Origin: Anastrepha obliqua
Lineage: Eukaryota > Arthropoda > Insecta > Diptera > Tephritidae
Reading direction: 5' to 3'
NCBI RefSeq assembly: GCF_027943255.1
Contig: NC_072896.1
Span: forward strand, 558,001-622,000
DNA length: 64,000 nt
Shown here: positions 1 to 13,475 of the stretch, piece by piece
Numbering within the stretch: position 1 is the first letter of the stretch
How the letters are laid out: every line of letters begins with the position of its first letter
The notes under the pieces: model-generated
The model's input: the letters and a program-made list of their open reading frames with translations, nothing else
Told to the model about the DNA's origin: nothing
Databases searched by the model: none
Program-made: the position numbers and the translations under genes

Positions 1-3000
1 ACAAATAAATTCACTAGGGACAGTTTTGGCACGTTTTGGTAGAAAATAAATACACAAATATGAAGCAGATCTTAGAGAAGAGGTGTTACAATAAATGAAA
101 ATTAATAGATTTGACAGACGTTTTTAGAGGCAACAAAATAGGAACCAGAGAGATGCTAAGGGTTTGACGACTTTGGTAAGATATTAAAAAGGGTAGCGTT
201 ATGTGTGTGTGGAAAAATCAGTGCGCGTGTTGTGTCAATTGACGTTGTCAATTTATTTCGTTACGTTAATCAATAAACGATTTTTCATTAATTCCAAGAG
301 AATTAGAAACTCAAATGTATGTAATGCTTGGACGAATAAACATTTTTCCACCAATTTTTATTTAGACTATTTGAAGTTAGCCAAATTTGTTCAATTTTTA
401 CAACTATTTGCATTTTTAATTGCTTCCTACTCGAGTTATTTGATGTACAATAAGCCAAAAATTTACTCTTAATGACAAAATTTATAATTTAATAATAATT
501 AATAATATTTAAAATTACTATACTTCTCAATTGAAATCTATTTCCAATGCGTTTAGGGTAGATACTTTTAAAACCCTAAATATAATTTTATCCAAATGAT
601 TTGAGAGCAGAAATGCCAGTCCAATAAGAACCTGATCTCCCCTATTTGTGTAACATTTATACGACAACAACTGTATCGGCTTTACGTTACAAGTTGTTAT
701 ACAGTTAAGTGAACAAAAATCCTGAAGGATATTTCCTTCCTTAGCTTACCAACATCAGGCTATTTATCTCGTATCCTTAAATGTCAACTTTCGTATCCAC
801 CGCAAAAGCACAAAGGACAAATGTAGCTATAGTTTATTTGCACGTGAAACACTGTTACTTAAGTGCGAATAAAGGGTGCAGATAAAAAACTAAACAAAGG
901 CCGTCAGAAAAGTTAAATTTACAAGTGGGCAAAGCGAAGTATGAGTATTTATACGCATACACAAGGGCACACATAACTAAGAAGGTAAACAAACACGAAG
1001 CGCAAATCAAATGAAAAGAATGGGCAAACTAGGGATGAAACAAAGATTAAATGGGGGAATGAGCGATTCAGTAATTTTCAGTTTTCCTGCTCGGAAAATA
1101 AAAAAACGAATCGCGTTACACAAACGACGAGAAGGAAATATATTGAAGGTTGAAGTAATAAAGCATATAAACACGCAGCGAGAAAAACGGCATCACGATA
1201 TTAGCGAAATGACCTTTCGTATCAACGGCTTTGGGTCACCTTTGGGGAGACGGAACGGCCTTACGCGGAAGTGGTGTTAATTTAAAGTGCCAACCAGGCT
1301 CGGCACAAAAGCGTGACATGTCCTCAATCGGAAAGATATGGAACAAGCAAGCAAACAATAAAGGTCTGGAAACAAAAATTTGAAGAACTAGAAAAGTAGT
1401 GCGGCAGTGGTCAAATCAAAGATGTATAGTATGTCCAGCAGGCAAAGAAACAATTAAAGGCTATGAAGCAGAACATTGTAACACACGTTGATGTAAATTG
1501 AAGCTCTAGCCTGCCACCCATTGTTGACGCCTGCAGATAGCCAACAGCTGGTCGTAGTTAAGAAGTAGCGCAACAGTTAATTATTTCCAACAGTAGCGCG
1601 ACCGAGATGCTTGCGTAAATACGAACCCACTTATAATAGACGTGGCACCATGCGACGTACTCGTACATGACCATGGAAATCTCAATCCCACTACCGCACT
1701 AAGCACCGCAAACATTCCTACCGCGAGCTGAGTTAGCTAGCCTCAGCAGTAATGCACGAACACTGGCCGGAAGTGTTGAACCAATGCCGATGACAAGACG
1801 CTACATGTGTATGTGTGCGAGAATACAAATTCCTAAGTATAAACATATGTACAAGGAAGGCTGAATCTTATAAATAGGTCAGTCAGCACCAAAGCCAGCC
1901 CACTTTACAAGAAACTTGCAGTCACTAATAAACACTTCTACAAACGCAATTGCAAGAGTGTGAAGGTAGTACCTTAGCATGGCGCTAATATGATGTTTCC
2001 TGTTCCTGGCCACAAGGATTGCTCGACTGGCTGGAGTGGTGGGTTGCCCCTGGCGAGCCACGCACTTAAGCTAGAATGGCGTTGTAAATGCGTCGCTTCC
2101 TGCAAATATCAAACCGTTGAGTTCCACGAAATGGTGAACGGTGGTGAACGAGTAAATGAAACATTAAAAGCTGTAAAACAACATCGTCATCATTTCGCTT
2201 GCGCCTTTGAATTTCGAATAAAAAGTTCTAAATTTCTAAAAGTTGATTCACACCCCTTCCAGGATTAATTTATATCGGTCAGCTTTCACTTATTTTATTG
2301 AATTTTTCTCTTATTTATAATTAGATCATCTGCGCTAAGTGAAAACTTTAAAGTTAAAGAAAAAAAATTTGGACGTGCTACAAAACAGCAAATCGCCATA
2401 AAGTATTTATTTTCAGATTCTTTTTGATTTTCTCCTGTGTACAAACTCTCGCCCGACGGTGTAGTATATAATTAGCTAAAAAACTGTATTACCCGGTCTT
2501 CATTCTGTTAACTCCGGATTTTCCTCGAAATAATTGTAACATATTTTCCCGCACTGAAGCTTAGTTTTTTCAAGAATCGTTTTTTCAACGTGAATATCAA
2601 TTAAGTAAATTTTTTATTTGCAGGCCTCCAATAATGAAACCCCATTCAAATAGGCGGACCACTCAATCTTTAACTATTATGAAGTTATTAATGATTTAGT
2701 TGGCTGTCCAACACTTCTTGAGTCGATAAGCTTCAACATTCCTAGCAGGGTGCTAAGTTTCTATTATCCTTTTCGTGTTGTATTTACATATAATTACTTT
2801 GATTCTGCCCTTTTTACTGAAGCACTTGTTGAGATTAATAAAATCTAAGAGTTCTTTTGATCTCGATTTTGCTATGTCGAGATGTCTGTTTGTGTCTAAG
2901 TTTAAATCTATCTATCACTTGCAATTAGTCAGTAAGTTATTCAAATTAAGCTATTCTGTACTTCTAGTATGTAAAATTTTGTAATTATAGATCTAATAAT

Positions 3001-3123
3001 ACCGAAGGGATACAACTCTGGAGAATAACGTTGCATTCCATACGCATATAGGAACATGAAATTATAAATATTTTTTACGAACATATTCACGCGTTGCACA
3101 AACCCAACAAATTGGGCATATAA
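1..3123. other. Gene-free AT-rich stretch
   Basis: No exon, splice-consistent reading frame or transposon end could be supported here. Open frames such as 1990-2268 (+) have no recognisable domain and no flanking splice sites that extend them. The segment around 1500-2060 is less AT-rich than its surroundings, but nothing else marks it as coding. Confidence 0.6.
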
Positions 3124-3424
3124 GTATGCCTGTGTTCACAATAAGGCAGCGCGGCATATTGAAAAGTTTGGACTATTTATTTTTCATTTAAAATTTTTTA
3201 TTAGAAATTCTTACTTAATTAAAATTAAAAAGTTCGAAGTTTTTATGAAAACTTGTTGCATATTTTTAATCTTTTATGCAAAGTTTGAAACTTTAAGTTA
3301 TATGATTTTTGTTGTAGCATAAGACAATATTTATGTGACAAAATAAAAAAATAATAATTAAATATAAATAAATAGGAAAAACTTGGCAATATGTTGCGCT
3401 GCTATTATTGTGAACACAGGGCTA
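3124..3424. mobile_element. MITE with about 35-bp inverted ends
   Basis: The left end reads CCTGTGTTCACAATAAGGCA and continues GCGCGGCATATTG. The right end (3389-3420), reverse-complemented, gives CCTGTGTTCACAATAATAGC and continues AGCGCAACATATTG. The interior is about 200 bp of AT-rich DNA without an open frame. TATG lies beside both ends and may be the target duplication. Superfamily not assigned. Confidence 0.7.
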
Positions 3425-5510
3425 TGTGCCTAGTATATGTACAGCCCTACGAATAGAAGTAAAGGTGTAGCGTCTAAAAAAGCCCAAGCGCATTTATCTA
3501 CATCGGCAATACTTGCCTGCTTACATGCAACAGCTTCCTCTGCTGCAAAGCCTGCAGTGATTTTTTCGTTGGTCCTAGACGATGTGGCACACAGTCTTGC
3601 CACATTTTTACATTTTCACACGCTTACTCATCTACATATCTGTATTCATATTATATATAGAAATTCAAGCAACGCAAAACAAGCCATTTTGTATGCTGCC
3701 ATTCTCCTTTTTTCACACATTGGTGTGCGCTCTTTTCGACTCGCACTCATTCTCGACGGCAGGGCAAATGTTTAAATTGCTTTTTGCAAATCGCATAAAT
3801 TTTATAAGGTTTGAATTTTACTCCATGTTTAAAAGCTCATCGACATTCAAAATCAAATATGTATGGGGTATACATATATACGTTAGTGGATGTGCTGCTA
3901 TGGCAGTGAGTTTTTCCATGCGGGCATGAGAATGTGATTTGAGTGCCGTTTTTATTTGTGACCATACATTGGAGCATATTTCACCAACGGCCATAGAAAA
4001 ACACATGCAGCATTGAAAGCTATGAAAATGAAATAATTTGCCTACACAAACATACACGCACGCTTTTCCATGAATACTATAAATGCGTGCGGCTGTGTGA
4101 ACTGTTAAACTAATATATGCAGTGCACAAAGCATACTTTTCGGAGCATAGAATTTCAATCAATTTTCGTTTACGTAAATATCCTGTGCGACCTCGTTTAA
4201 TGAGACAGATGGGCTGCGATATTGCGGCATGGCGTTGTAAAAATGTTACCTTTCCTAATATTGATGCTAATGACGACGTAAACGGCAGCTCCACATATGA
4301 AAGGAACAATCAACCGTCTTGCCAACATACATCAAAGAACAGGCTGGAAATATGCTGCAGACTACCTCAAACATTATGAATTTTACATAGAACTAACTTT
4401 AATTTTAATTATGGTACGCCACCGTCTGTTTCACTAGCCACTTTTCACTTTAAATATGTATATCTCATTTGGTACAATTTCGTCACTAGATATTCACGAT
4501 TTTCTCAACATTTCATGGCTATTTTTTAGCATTTAAAAGATTCGTATCAGAAAACTTTTTAGGTCGCCCCGTGACATTTCTTCGCTCATTTAATTTATTC
4601 TTATTCGTTTAGTTATCGTTTTTGCCTCCATTGTTTTTGTGTCTGCATGTTTAAATATTCACATACGCACAAGTTGAACGGGATCGACATAGCTCGCCGA
4701 TATCCATTTTCAAATATAAAGCCTCAAGTTAGGGAAAACGTTTGTATTACATTTAAAACTTGTTGGAAGGCAACACAATTTTAAAACAACAAACAAAACA
4801 GTGTGAAGTTATCCAGGTTAACATTCAAGTCAACCAGAGGTTTGTACCAACGAAGCACACATTACGATGTGTTCTCATAGAGCCGGGAAATTTTATTAAC
4901 ATGAGGAAAGTGAACTGCTCACGCCGAACCACTTTATAACAGCGACCACCCGAAGATTTTAAGATTTGGTCACCAAATTACAGCAGTTTCTGCTAATCTC
5001 CGAGCAAAAGCCAGAACAGATCGTTCACGTTCGTTCATAGGGCGCAACGTAGTAGCCTTTCTGAGGTGAGCAAAATGTCACCAGCATCTAGCAAATGTTT
5101 GCCTGCTAGAATAAATGGAATTCAAACTACCGCAAAATAAGCAGGACGAAACATTCAGTAACCATTAAACCATACGTCATAATAAAAGCTTAAGAGCTGA
5201 GGGAGCGGGTCAGAGTAGTGAGTCTGATGCCAACTAGTACATATAGTTAGTACAGCAGTATGCGTCATGTTAATGTTAACCCTCGCCGAGTTGTGCTTAT
5301 CCATGCAGAAAGAGCGGGGAAACATCAAAATGTCTTCGTTGCAGCGGTGATCATTCGATCCTAATGCAAAGTATACACGCTGCAACTGTGGTATCAACAT
5401 GTCAATGTTGGATAAACAGTTGGTCAAATTTGGTGGGCGGAGCTAGCTGTTGTACAATGAGTTAAAACGTGTATACGCATTTTGTACAATCAACTGTTAA
5501 CATTTTTCTT
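3425..5510. other. Gene-free AT-rich stretch
   Basis: Several overlapping open frames occur around 3437-4379 on both strands. They are compositionally ordinary, match no family I recognise and lack joining exons. Nothing else was seen. Confidence 0.55.
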
Positions 5511-5730
5511 TTTAGTTATTTACACACAAAAAAATTAAACAAAATAAAAAAACACTTTCTTAAATTAAAAAAAAAATATTAATTAAAAAAAGTCTTTAAT
5601 AAAAAAAAAATTTAAGATAAAAAAAAAAAAAATTTAATTAAAAAAAAATTTAAGATAAAAAAAAAAAATTTAATTAAAAAAAAATTGAAGATTAAAAAAA
5701 AAATATTTAAAAAAAAAACTAAATAACAAA
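5511..5730. repeat. A-rich imperfect tandem repeat
   Basis: Long A runs alternate with the words TTTAATT and TTTAAGATA. A unit of roughly 36 bp (A-run, TTTAATT, A-run, TTTAAGAT) recurs at least twice between 5600 and 5700. It is low-complexity DNA with no coding potential. Confidence 0.75.
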
Positions 5731-8413
5731 TAATAAATGAAATAAAATTTCATCAATTATTGTTATTGTTATCAGAAAAGAAGTAAATTTTCCCCCCTTG
5801 TGACCACAACCGTGTCGTCCTACTCAAAGTATATTGACCTCTCAATACAAAGCAGCCAAATGCGAGCTCGAAATATTCGCGTTTCCTTTTTTATTTTTTT
5901 ATGCATCATAACCTAGACGGACATGGGAAATTAGTTTTACTACCTGATGAAATATTCAAAAGAAGACATAGTACATACATATTTTCACTTACCGTGCTTT
6001 TGGTATTTTTTTCATGTCCATCTCATTGGGTTTAGTAAACTTTTTACTAAATTCGCGCATGCCAAATTAAGACATTGTTGCTTGCTGAATTTCCTTTGGA
6101 TTTTCGCTGAATATACTGGCTTGCAGCTGCTGTTGGCGGCTGGTCTTGCTGCACAGGAAGTGGCGCTGATAATGTTGGTCAACTGGATTTCTCGCAGTAC
6201 ACTCTTTCACTCTTTTTGATTTTGTGATTCCTTGTTTTCAAACTAGTTTCTAATGAGTTCGTATGCACACAAAATGTGTTTGGTGTTTGTTAAAAGGATT
6301 CCGAAGGAAAATTAAAACAAAATTACATATTGAAAATATGCCCGCAGATCTGGAGTACTTTTTAGTTGATTTTGTTTTCGTTCCAATAACTGCACATAGC
6401 GCTACATAACTGTAAGCAATGATTTGAAAACGTTTGTTAGCTGCCGCACGCCCCACTGTATACGTTGTGTTTCTGTGTTTATTGGAGAATAATCGACGTT
6501 TTGTTGTAATTGTTATAACGATTGGTGTTTCCACGGAGATAAACTCTTTGTATTCGTTTAGAATTTTTCGCAAAGGTCTTTCTGTTTTCTTCAATATATC
6601 TTTCAATTCATAAGTGGGAATTCATTTGGTCAAATCCCATAAGCATTCTCACAGTGTTAAATATATTGAATGAATTTACTTTACTTACTAAGTGGTATTA
6701 TTAGGTTTCGCGTATATAATAATGTGTATATAAAGTAACATATGTATGTATGTACTTGATTAATATTAAAGAGATTATGCAATTAATTTAGTGTTTGCTG
6801 TTATAGTTCTTGTATCTATAATACAATTACGATTTAGTTAATTAATTACTTAATTCATTTACAAATTGATTAGATTATCACATTTTCCTGCCTCCGCTCT
6901 ATTCGTTTATAATAATTTATAATATAATTTATATATGTAAGTAATTACTTTTATTTTTGATAATTGATTCTTTTGTTTTTAATTTATAGCTTGTTGTTTT
7001 TGTCTCGCCTACGCTAACACAGCCACGAACATTTTAATTACACCGCGCGCGCGAACGAGAACGAGAATATGCGGAACGGGAAAAGTCCTAGAGGACACAC
7101 GAAGGGGCTTCACGAGTACCGTCTGTGTTTAGCGCCGAGTTGTATTGTTTATTTATTCTTTATGCTTTCTTTGTCCTATTTTAATTATATTTACATTTAA
7201 ACTTAGTTTTTTCTTTTTGTTTTTGGTGTTTTAAGTTTGAGAATTTTACTTACGTAATTGTATTGGTTGCTTCTTGTTGTTGGGTTTTTGAAGTTTGTTT
7301 GTTGTTTTTATTGCTTTAAGTTGTATGGTAATTTTGTTGTAGCTTTGTTGGTTGCTGTTATTTATATTGCAATGCTTCGGCTTCAACGTTCATTTTAACA
7401 TCCGCACTTTCTATACGAACATACGTCACAGGAGCCGTAAATTAAGGGAATAACTTTATCCTTGCCGTTGTAGTCTTTATAACTCTTTCAAGGAAGTGGG
7501 GTATTTTTCTGCAAAGAGATCAAGATGTGTTTGTTTGTTAATAGTCGGTTTTTATACATACATACATACATACATACATAATTATAATAAAATATACGCT
7601 TTTAATATATTCAGTGCGTACGTTACTAAAAATTCAAGCATATAAATTTAGAGAATATAATTTATACCCTGGCATTAACACCCGTTGTACATTTGGAATA
7701 AATCAACTAGTTCGAGTCTGCTGAATTAGCAGAAATAGATAAATACTGGTCGAGAAAACTGTTTTTATGCACAGTTTCAATGTGACAAAGTGTGCAGTTG
7801 TTGTGAAGGCATGCACCAAAGTATGTTACACCATGCACCGATTTAACGCCATGTTAAAATGACAAACTCCCATCGTGGTGAAAATTGAAATTGAAATTTG
7901 AAAAAGGCGAACCAAGAAGCTCCCGTTGTATTGAAAGCTCTGGAAAGCAAAGGCCTACAAAAGAACGTTTGAACTCTGTATAATTTACAAATAAATACAA
8001 GCACATGTAGTTAGTTCACAACTCTGGTGTCATCTGTCTGGTCAGTTTGTGAAATTTGCAAACGAAAAACAATAAACAAAAATATTTAACAAAAAAACAA
8101 AATGATGTAATTCCGAAGATTCTTTGGAAAATTAAATTTATATATTTCTAAATTAAAGCTGCTGGAATCAGTGCGCCCTTAAGTATTTGATTTGATTTGT
8201 ACTATAAAATGCGACCTTCTGTGTATGTCCTTCTATCGCCGTTATTAGAGCTTCTCGTGTCAAGTTGTTTCCGCTAAACTTTTTTCATTTCGTTCGCGGA
8301 GTGGGGCATATTGCAAGTATTTGTAGATGTAATATATGAAATTTCTTTCCGTCGGCCAGGTCAACCTAACCTAATATATGAAATTTAATATGTAGCACTT
8401 TTGATTTGAGCGC
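5731..8413. other. Gene-free stretch with one GC-richer patch
   Basis: No gene could be built. A notably GC-rich patch with CGCGCGCG lies at about 7015-7135, inside otherwise AT-rich DNA. On the minus strand near 6080-6210 there is a modest open stretch rich in Gln and Ser codons, without clear splice sites. Confidence 0.5.
7555..7581. repeat. (CATA)n microsatellite
   Basis: About six uninterrupted copies of the tetramer CATA/TACA. Confidence 0.9.
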
Positions 8414-8686
8414 ACTTCGTCCCCTTAGTATTAAAATAGCCTATACATTTTTTGATGTTTTGAGAAAATGAATTTCAAACTTTTTGTCGAAAGTAGCTCT
8501 CACTCAAATCTCGCTATGTCTGTAAATATTTATTATTTTATGACTGACGTTTTGACGCATTTTGTGGAACTAGAATTTGACAAAATTTTGACCACATATA
8601 AAATCGACGATGGAGAATCCAAAAATTCAATAAAAAAATAATAGCCTATGAACACATAGGCTATTGTTATACTAAGGGGACGACTT
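8414..8686. mobile_element. 265-bp MITE with ACTT flanks
   Basis: The element (8418-8682) begins CGTCCCCTTAGTAT and continues AATAGCCTAT. Its right end is the inverted counterpart, ATAGGCTATTGTTATACTAA followed by GGGGACG. ACTT flanks both ends (8414-8417 and 8683-8686) and is a likely target duplication. Next to the right end, 8641-8664 is a small palindrome (ATAGCCTATG, AACA, CATAGGCTAT). No coding capacity. Confidence 0.75.
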
Positions 8687-8832
8687 ATCGAAAGCATGCC
8701 GGTCAATTTCGATTATTTCTGGGATTTTATCGACATTACAAAGTTACACGTAATTAGGTGTTACCGTATCGGAACCTTGAACACCATTCACAATTTCACC
8801 GACCTAGCTTGCATTTTCGCCTTTATTAAAGA

Positions 8833-9128
8833 CTAGCAAACCCGGCCCCCTTCGCTGGGCACACTAAAATAGAATAGATATGGTTTAGAACAGAAAATAT
8901 ATGATTTTCATATTATTTATTTCTTTATTCTTTATTCAAGCGCTTTGGCATAAACAATATTTTTTGTCATATTTTTCCAAAATAAAGTGTAATCCATGTT
9001 ACTCGTGGATAATGTAGTTTTCGAATGGTGAAAGAATTTTTAAAATCGGTCCAGTAGTTTTTGAGCCTATTCGTTACAAACAAACAAACAAACAAACAAA
9101 GTTTTCCTCTTTATAATATTAGTATAGA
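8833..9128 (-). mobile_element. Short non-autonomous Helitron (296 bp)
   Basis: Read on the minus strand, it starts TCTATACTAATATTATAAAG and ends GGGTTTGCTAG, followed by T. This is the 5'-TC and 3'-CTRR signature of Helitrons, and there is no target duplication. Its first roughly 150 bp and last roughly 130 bp match the two ends of the 2.3-kb Helitron at 57744-60037 in opposite orientation. It is therefore the same family without the internal minisatellite. It contains a (CAAA)n tract at 9077-9100. Confidence 0.85.
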
Positions 9129-9349
9129 AAAACTATTAACTGTACCGAATTTATATATGTATCTGAAATATTGGACAAAACGGAAAGGTACTGTAACTAG
9201 ATCATTTGGAATTTGAAACAAAACACTTAAAATATTGAGATCAGAAATCAGAAATGAGCCCTTGAGAAAAATCATATACTCTTCCATTTAATTTTTTGAA
9301 AAAATAGACAAGAATCGTACATAAAAATACCACAAAAGGTTCAACATAG

Positions 9350-10031
9350 TTAAGGGGGAACACCATTGTGATTTTTCGAAAAAATTGATTTCTTTGGTTT
9401 TGCATTTTCTTAAAGTAGATATATTCAAAAATATATAAAAAAAATTTTACCTGACGAAGTTATACCCAATACATACATTATGTGCAGGCAACGGCCAATG
9501 AAAACTCTAAATGCGTTTTTATCAAAACGACTTTTTCGAACACGGTGGCCTCGATTTCTCGAAGACTTATGAACCGATTTAAATTTTTTTTTGAATTTTT
9601 GTACATGTATTGGCTACAGTTGTACATAGCCGTTTTTTTAAATTCCAAAAATTAATATTTTTTTAAGCCTTTCGAAACAAACAAGGGTAAAAACACCAAC
9701 TCATTTTTCAAACCTGTTCCATTTTCTTAAAAAACCGCCTCGTACAACGATTGACGTATATATTAAGATTTTTTGTGGTATTTTCTTTCAGATGATTTTT
9801 CACCGCTACATCGTGGCCACCAGGGTGCATCAGTTTTTTATGACGTCATTGCATTAATATTAATAACAACTGTAATTTTTAGTATTTTTTAACAACAATT
9901 TGTATCAGTGTTGTTGAATATATGTTAAATAAATTATAATTTGTCCGATCCTCAAATAATCATCCCTACTTATAAAAAAAATTATAAAAATCACTTAATT
10001 TTCACGCGTTCACAGTGGTATTCTCCCTTAA
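9350..10031. mobile_element. TTAA-flanked MITE (674 bp)
   Basis: TTAA sits at 9350-9353 and 10028-10031. Just inside are inverted ends: GGGGGAACACCATTGTGA on the left, and GGGAGAATACCACTGTGA on the right after reverse complementing. A TTAA duplication is typical of piggyBac-type insertion, but no transposase remains, so the superfamily is inference. The interior is AT-rich with no useful frame. Confidence 0.75.
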
Positions 10032-13000
10032 ACTGGATAAATGTCCAGTTTGCCTCCAACCAGTCTGAGCCATAGCATCAAAGTAATTAATGTTTTTTTA
10101 ATGCTTTTATAGTCCATCAACTGCATATATGCATACTTATATGTGTATACCTACATATTTACCATATGTGGATATGAAAAAGTTATGGGGTTGATTACGC
10201 GATTTGACAAAGACCTTAATTATTACAACCACAAATAAATTTATCTCAACACTGCAATTTAATCTCAACCAACAGTAAACTGTTTAGAGCATCATTTCAC
10301 GAAATCCCCCTATACTTGTGTGTGGCAACCAGTCCGCACTGCAGACAATGCTTCACACACCCATATCCTCAGCTAATCCCGAATGAACTTTCTATTAAAG
10401 ACCCCGCACCCTTAAACGCTATTATCTTCGTAATTAACCAAAAAGTCATAGGCCCGTATGCACTGTGTGTAAACAAATCAGATATATTGAACAACAAAAT
10501 GTCAAAGCACATAAAGTAAGCCGCGGGAAAACTTAGATGGAAAACAGCAAACCACCACTTTATCACTCACAAGAGTTCAATTGTTCAACACTTACAAGTA
10601 ACATCAAACAAAATACGATTGGCTTCATATACACGCATACATAAATGGATTTGTATGCATTTGTGTATTTGCTTTGATGTGTATGTACCTGTCGTGCAGG
10701 AAAAACTCAACTAGTGAAACACATTTCTGATTCAGATGTAGAACGATTTCGTCAATCGTCAACCAGTTCGTTCCTCATGTCGAGAGTAGCGACATCTGTC
10801 TGTAGAGAGTGAGTGTCAAACCCGAAAATTACCCCAAACAGACCGTTTCCTTACGCATTACAGCCGTGGCATTGTATGATAACAACGGCGCTTGTAGCAG
10901 AATGTTTGAGAATGAGTCTGGCTGGAAGGTTATGTAGTCTTATCGAATTCAATAAATTTAGGTTATTTGGTCATATTTGACTTTCAATAAATTTTCAATT
11001 TGAATAAAACCGATAAGAAAAAATAAATAAAAACTGAAAATTGTTTTGTCTGTCGCCAGAATCCCAAAAATCTATAAATATCTGAATGATATTCCAATGT
11101 ACTTCCCGATTAGGAGGACAGCGACTGAAATGGAAGTTAGATTAGTTTCGCACCAGTGCAAAACGAGTGGATTTTCCTATAGGACATTACAAGACTTTGA
11201 GAGTGGTGTATACCTACAAATCCATCGCACAGAAACCTATACACATATGTATATATGTAAATATGTATGTATATACATATAGAATGCATTTAATACGCGG
11301 GTGTATTTGCATGTGTCAGCTGCAGGATCATGACAGCTTTTGTAAGGATTTGCTGAATAAAGGTATGTTTTTCTGAGTAAATTGATTGTGGTTTAAGAAT
11401 GTTATGGCTGATTGTAGCTATAAGAGTTATTCATGTAAATATGTCGCATGTCGCGCCAACGATTTTTCCACTCACAGTATAAAATGGTGAATGGTGAACG
11501 GCTTAGAGTATATATGAACCTATAGGGTAGATAGATTCTAGGGTTTCATTTGTTTTCCACCCGCAAACAAAACAACAAGTCACTTGTTGAACTTGTGTTT
11601 GGCACCACTAAATTATAAGCAAATTGAAAAAATAATGGTGAAAAACTCGGTGAGAGCAAGAAAACATCAATAAATAAAATATACATATATAGAATGTATA
11701 AAAAAATGTGCAAGTATTAATTGGGTTTAAGAGATAACCGCTTAATTTCATACCCGTCTGTTGCGGTTTTGTTTATCATCTCATTTTCCGAATAAATCTC
11801 TGCATCTCTCGGAGAACTTATGAAGTCGTACTTATAAAGCGTACCCGGAGCACATACTGCAGACATGCCGCACGCACCAACGCGGCATATCAAGAAGTTC
11901 TTCCCAATAAAAGCGACTCTTCCCAAAAGTTCCAGTGCCACCAGGAGCAACAAATTATTTAAAAGGTGTTTAACAGTACCCCAAATGTAATGAGCTACTA
12001 AGCTGAAATAAATAAACACGTAAACGTACCTGGGTTTAATCTAACTCCTTTAATTCTTGGTTCACTTAATCGCCCTGAGCTAAACTTGGAAACACTGACC
12101 TAAGCTAGTTACTTGCGAGCTAAGCGGCAATAAGCAATGTTGCTTATGGGGTCTTCTCTTCGTTTAATTTATTGCTGCATTCCCAACATTTTTTAGCAAG
12201 GCCGACCATAGCCCTTTGGTGTACAGTCCTGGCTCTTAACGGTGGAGACAAGAGCAGCGACTTTACATAAACTTTTTATATTTTTATATCTCTTGTTATT
12301 AATTTCGCAGTAACAATTTCCTAAATTGCGAGCTCAAATTAAGCAAGCGTAGATGGACTTGTCCAGTTAATATGACTCGGGAGGAAGAAGGATTTTTCAG
12401 TGGGCGACTGCACACTTCTTCCAACAAAACTTTATTTATATTTTACGACTGACATATGTATATCTTTAAAATTGATAGTAGCCCTTTAATCTACAGAACT
12501 TAAAAATATTAATATGGAATAATGGACGCAAAACTTACCAAAGCCAATAAGGTGCACAAGCGAGGTAAATAAATTGTAATATAAAAAACAGTTCGTTATG
12601 GCGTTCACATTTTCATTGCCCCCAGATAGCAACATTTCTCTTCTTTCAAACTAAGACATTTTGTTTTAAATAAAATTGTTCAGCTAAATTGGAAATAGAC
12701 TTCAATCGGCGACAACGACAATTTGCAGTTTTGCGCCCTGAAGTCGCGCTGTCGTCAAAAGAATTACGTTCATGAAAACGTGTGAATTTTAGTATTTGAT
12801 AGATGCTGCTTTTCGTCGCAGTCGGCAATGTATTTGTACTATCAATTCATGTGTTAGTAATTTAATACTATTCCGATCCCATCATTCCCAAGGCCAAAAG
12901 TCGCATGTTGAACATAAATAGGCGTCTTTACGAAATCATGGTACGCCCCTCTCCCTTACAATCAGACTCAATATAATTTTAAGATGGGCGCAGGCAGATT

Positions 13001-13354
13001 CCAGCACCTTACGTACGCCAAGAACATTTTAGTCCTTTTACGTGACTTATCACTAACACATCGCCTGTACGGAGAATGTCAAACTCCACATTCTAAAACT
13101 CGACAGTTGCAACAGCTGGTGATAGACGAATGATCAGTTGGCGACTGATGATCAGTTGCGGTATTCGTACACCAGCAAACAGAAAGCTGCGCAGCTACAC
13201 CGGTGGTTATCTTTGCAGTTGTGCAGTTATGTTGTAAAATTCACTTGAAACTACAAGGTGAGGCAAAAATAGCTTCTAATTTTCTTTTGTTGTACCTCCA
13301 AAATAATTGAAAAATGTTATTTATTGATGCATATTTCAACACTTCAGATTGTCG
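10032..13354. other. Gene-free stretch
   Basis: No exon or mobile element end could be supported. Open frames of 60-100 codons on both strands have no recognisable domain. Short runs of TATATG/CATATA occur near 11240-11285. Confidence 0.5.
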
Positions 13355-13475
13355 TTTTTGGCGAATATTATCCCTGAGGGGAAGAATGTTGCAGGCCTAT
13401 TGATTAACCCAAAAAGTAGTCTGTGGCCGTCAGATCAGGCGATCTTGGCGAACTACCAATAACCTTAATCGAGAA
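13355..13475 (-). pseudogene. Mariner-like transposase relic
   Basis: On the minus strand a short frame reads SSPRSPDLTATDYFLG. It is followed, after a stop, by NRPATFF in the same neighbourhood. This is the conserved block around the third catalytic acidic residue of mariner-type transposases (PPRSPDLxxxDYFLWG). No terminal repeats were found and flanking frames are closed, so only a scrap of an old element remains. Confidence 0.55.

Noticed and set aside
1990..2268. 92-codon frame
   Set aside because: No recognisable domain, no splice partners, and an overlapping antisense frame of similar quality.
7555..7581. Short direct repeats as a CRISPR array
   Set aside because: A plain tetranucleotide microsatellite with no spacers, in a eukaryotic genome.
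8345..8376. CAACCTAACCTAA and AGGTTAGGTTGGAC words (also near 60275) as telomere-like repeats
   Set aside because: Only one or two units, and similar words are common dispersed sequence in flies; no array.
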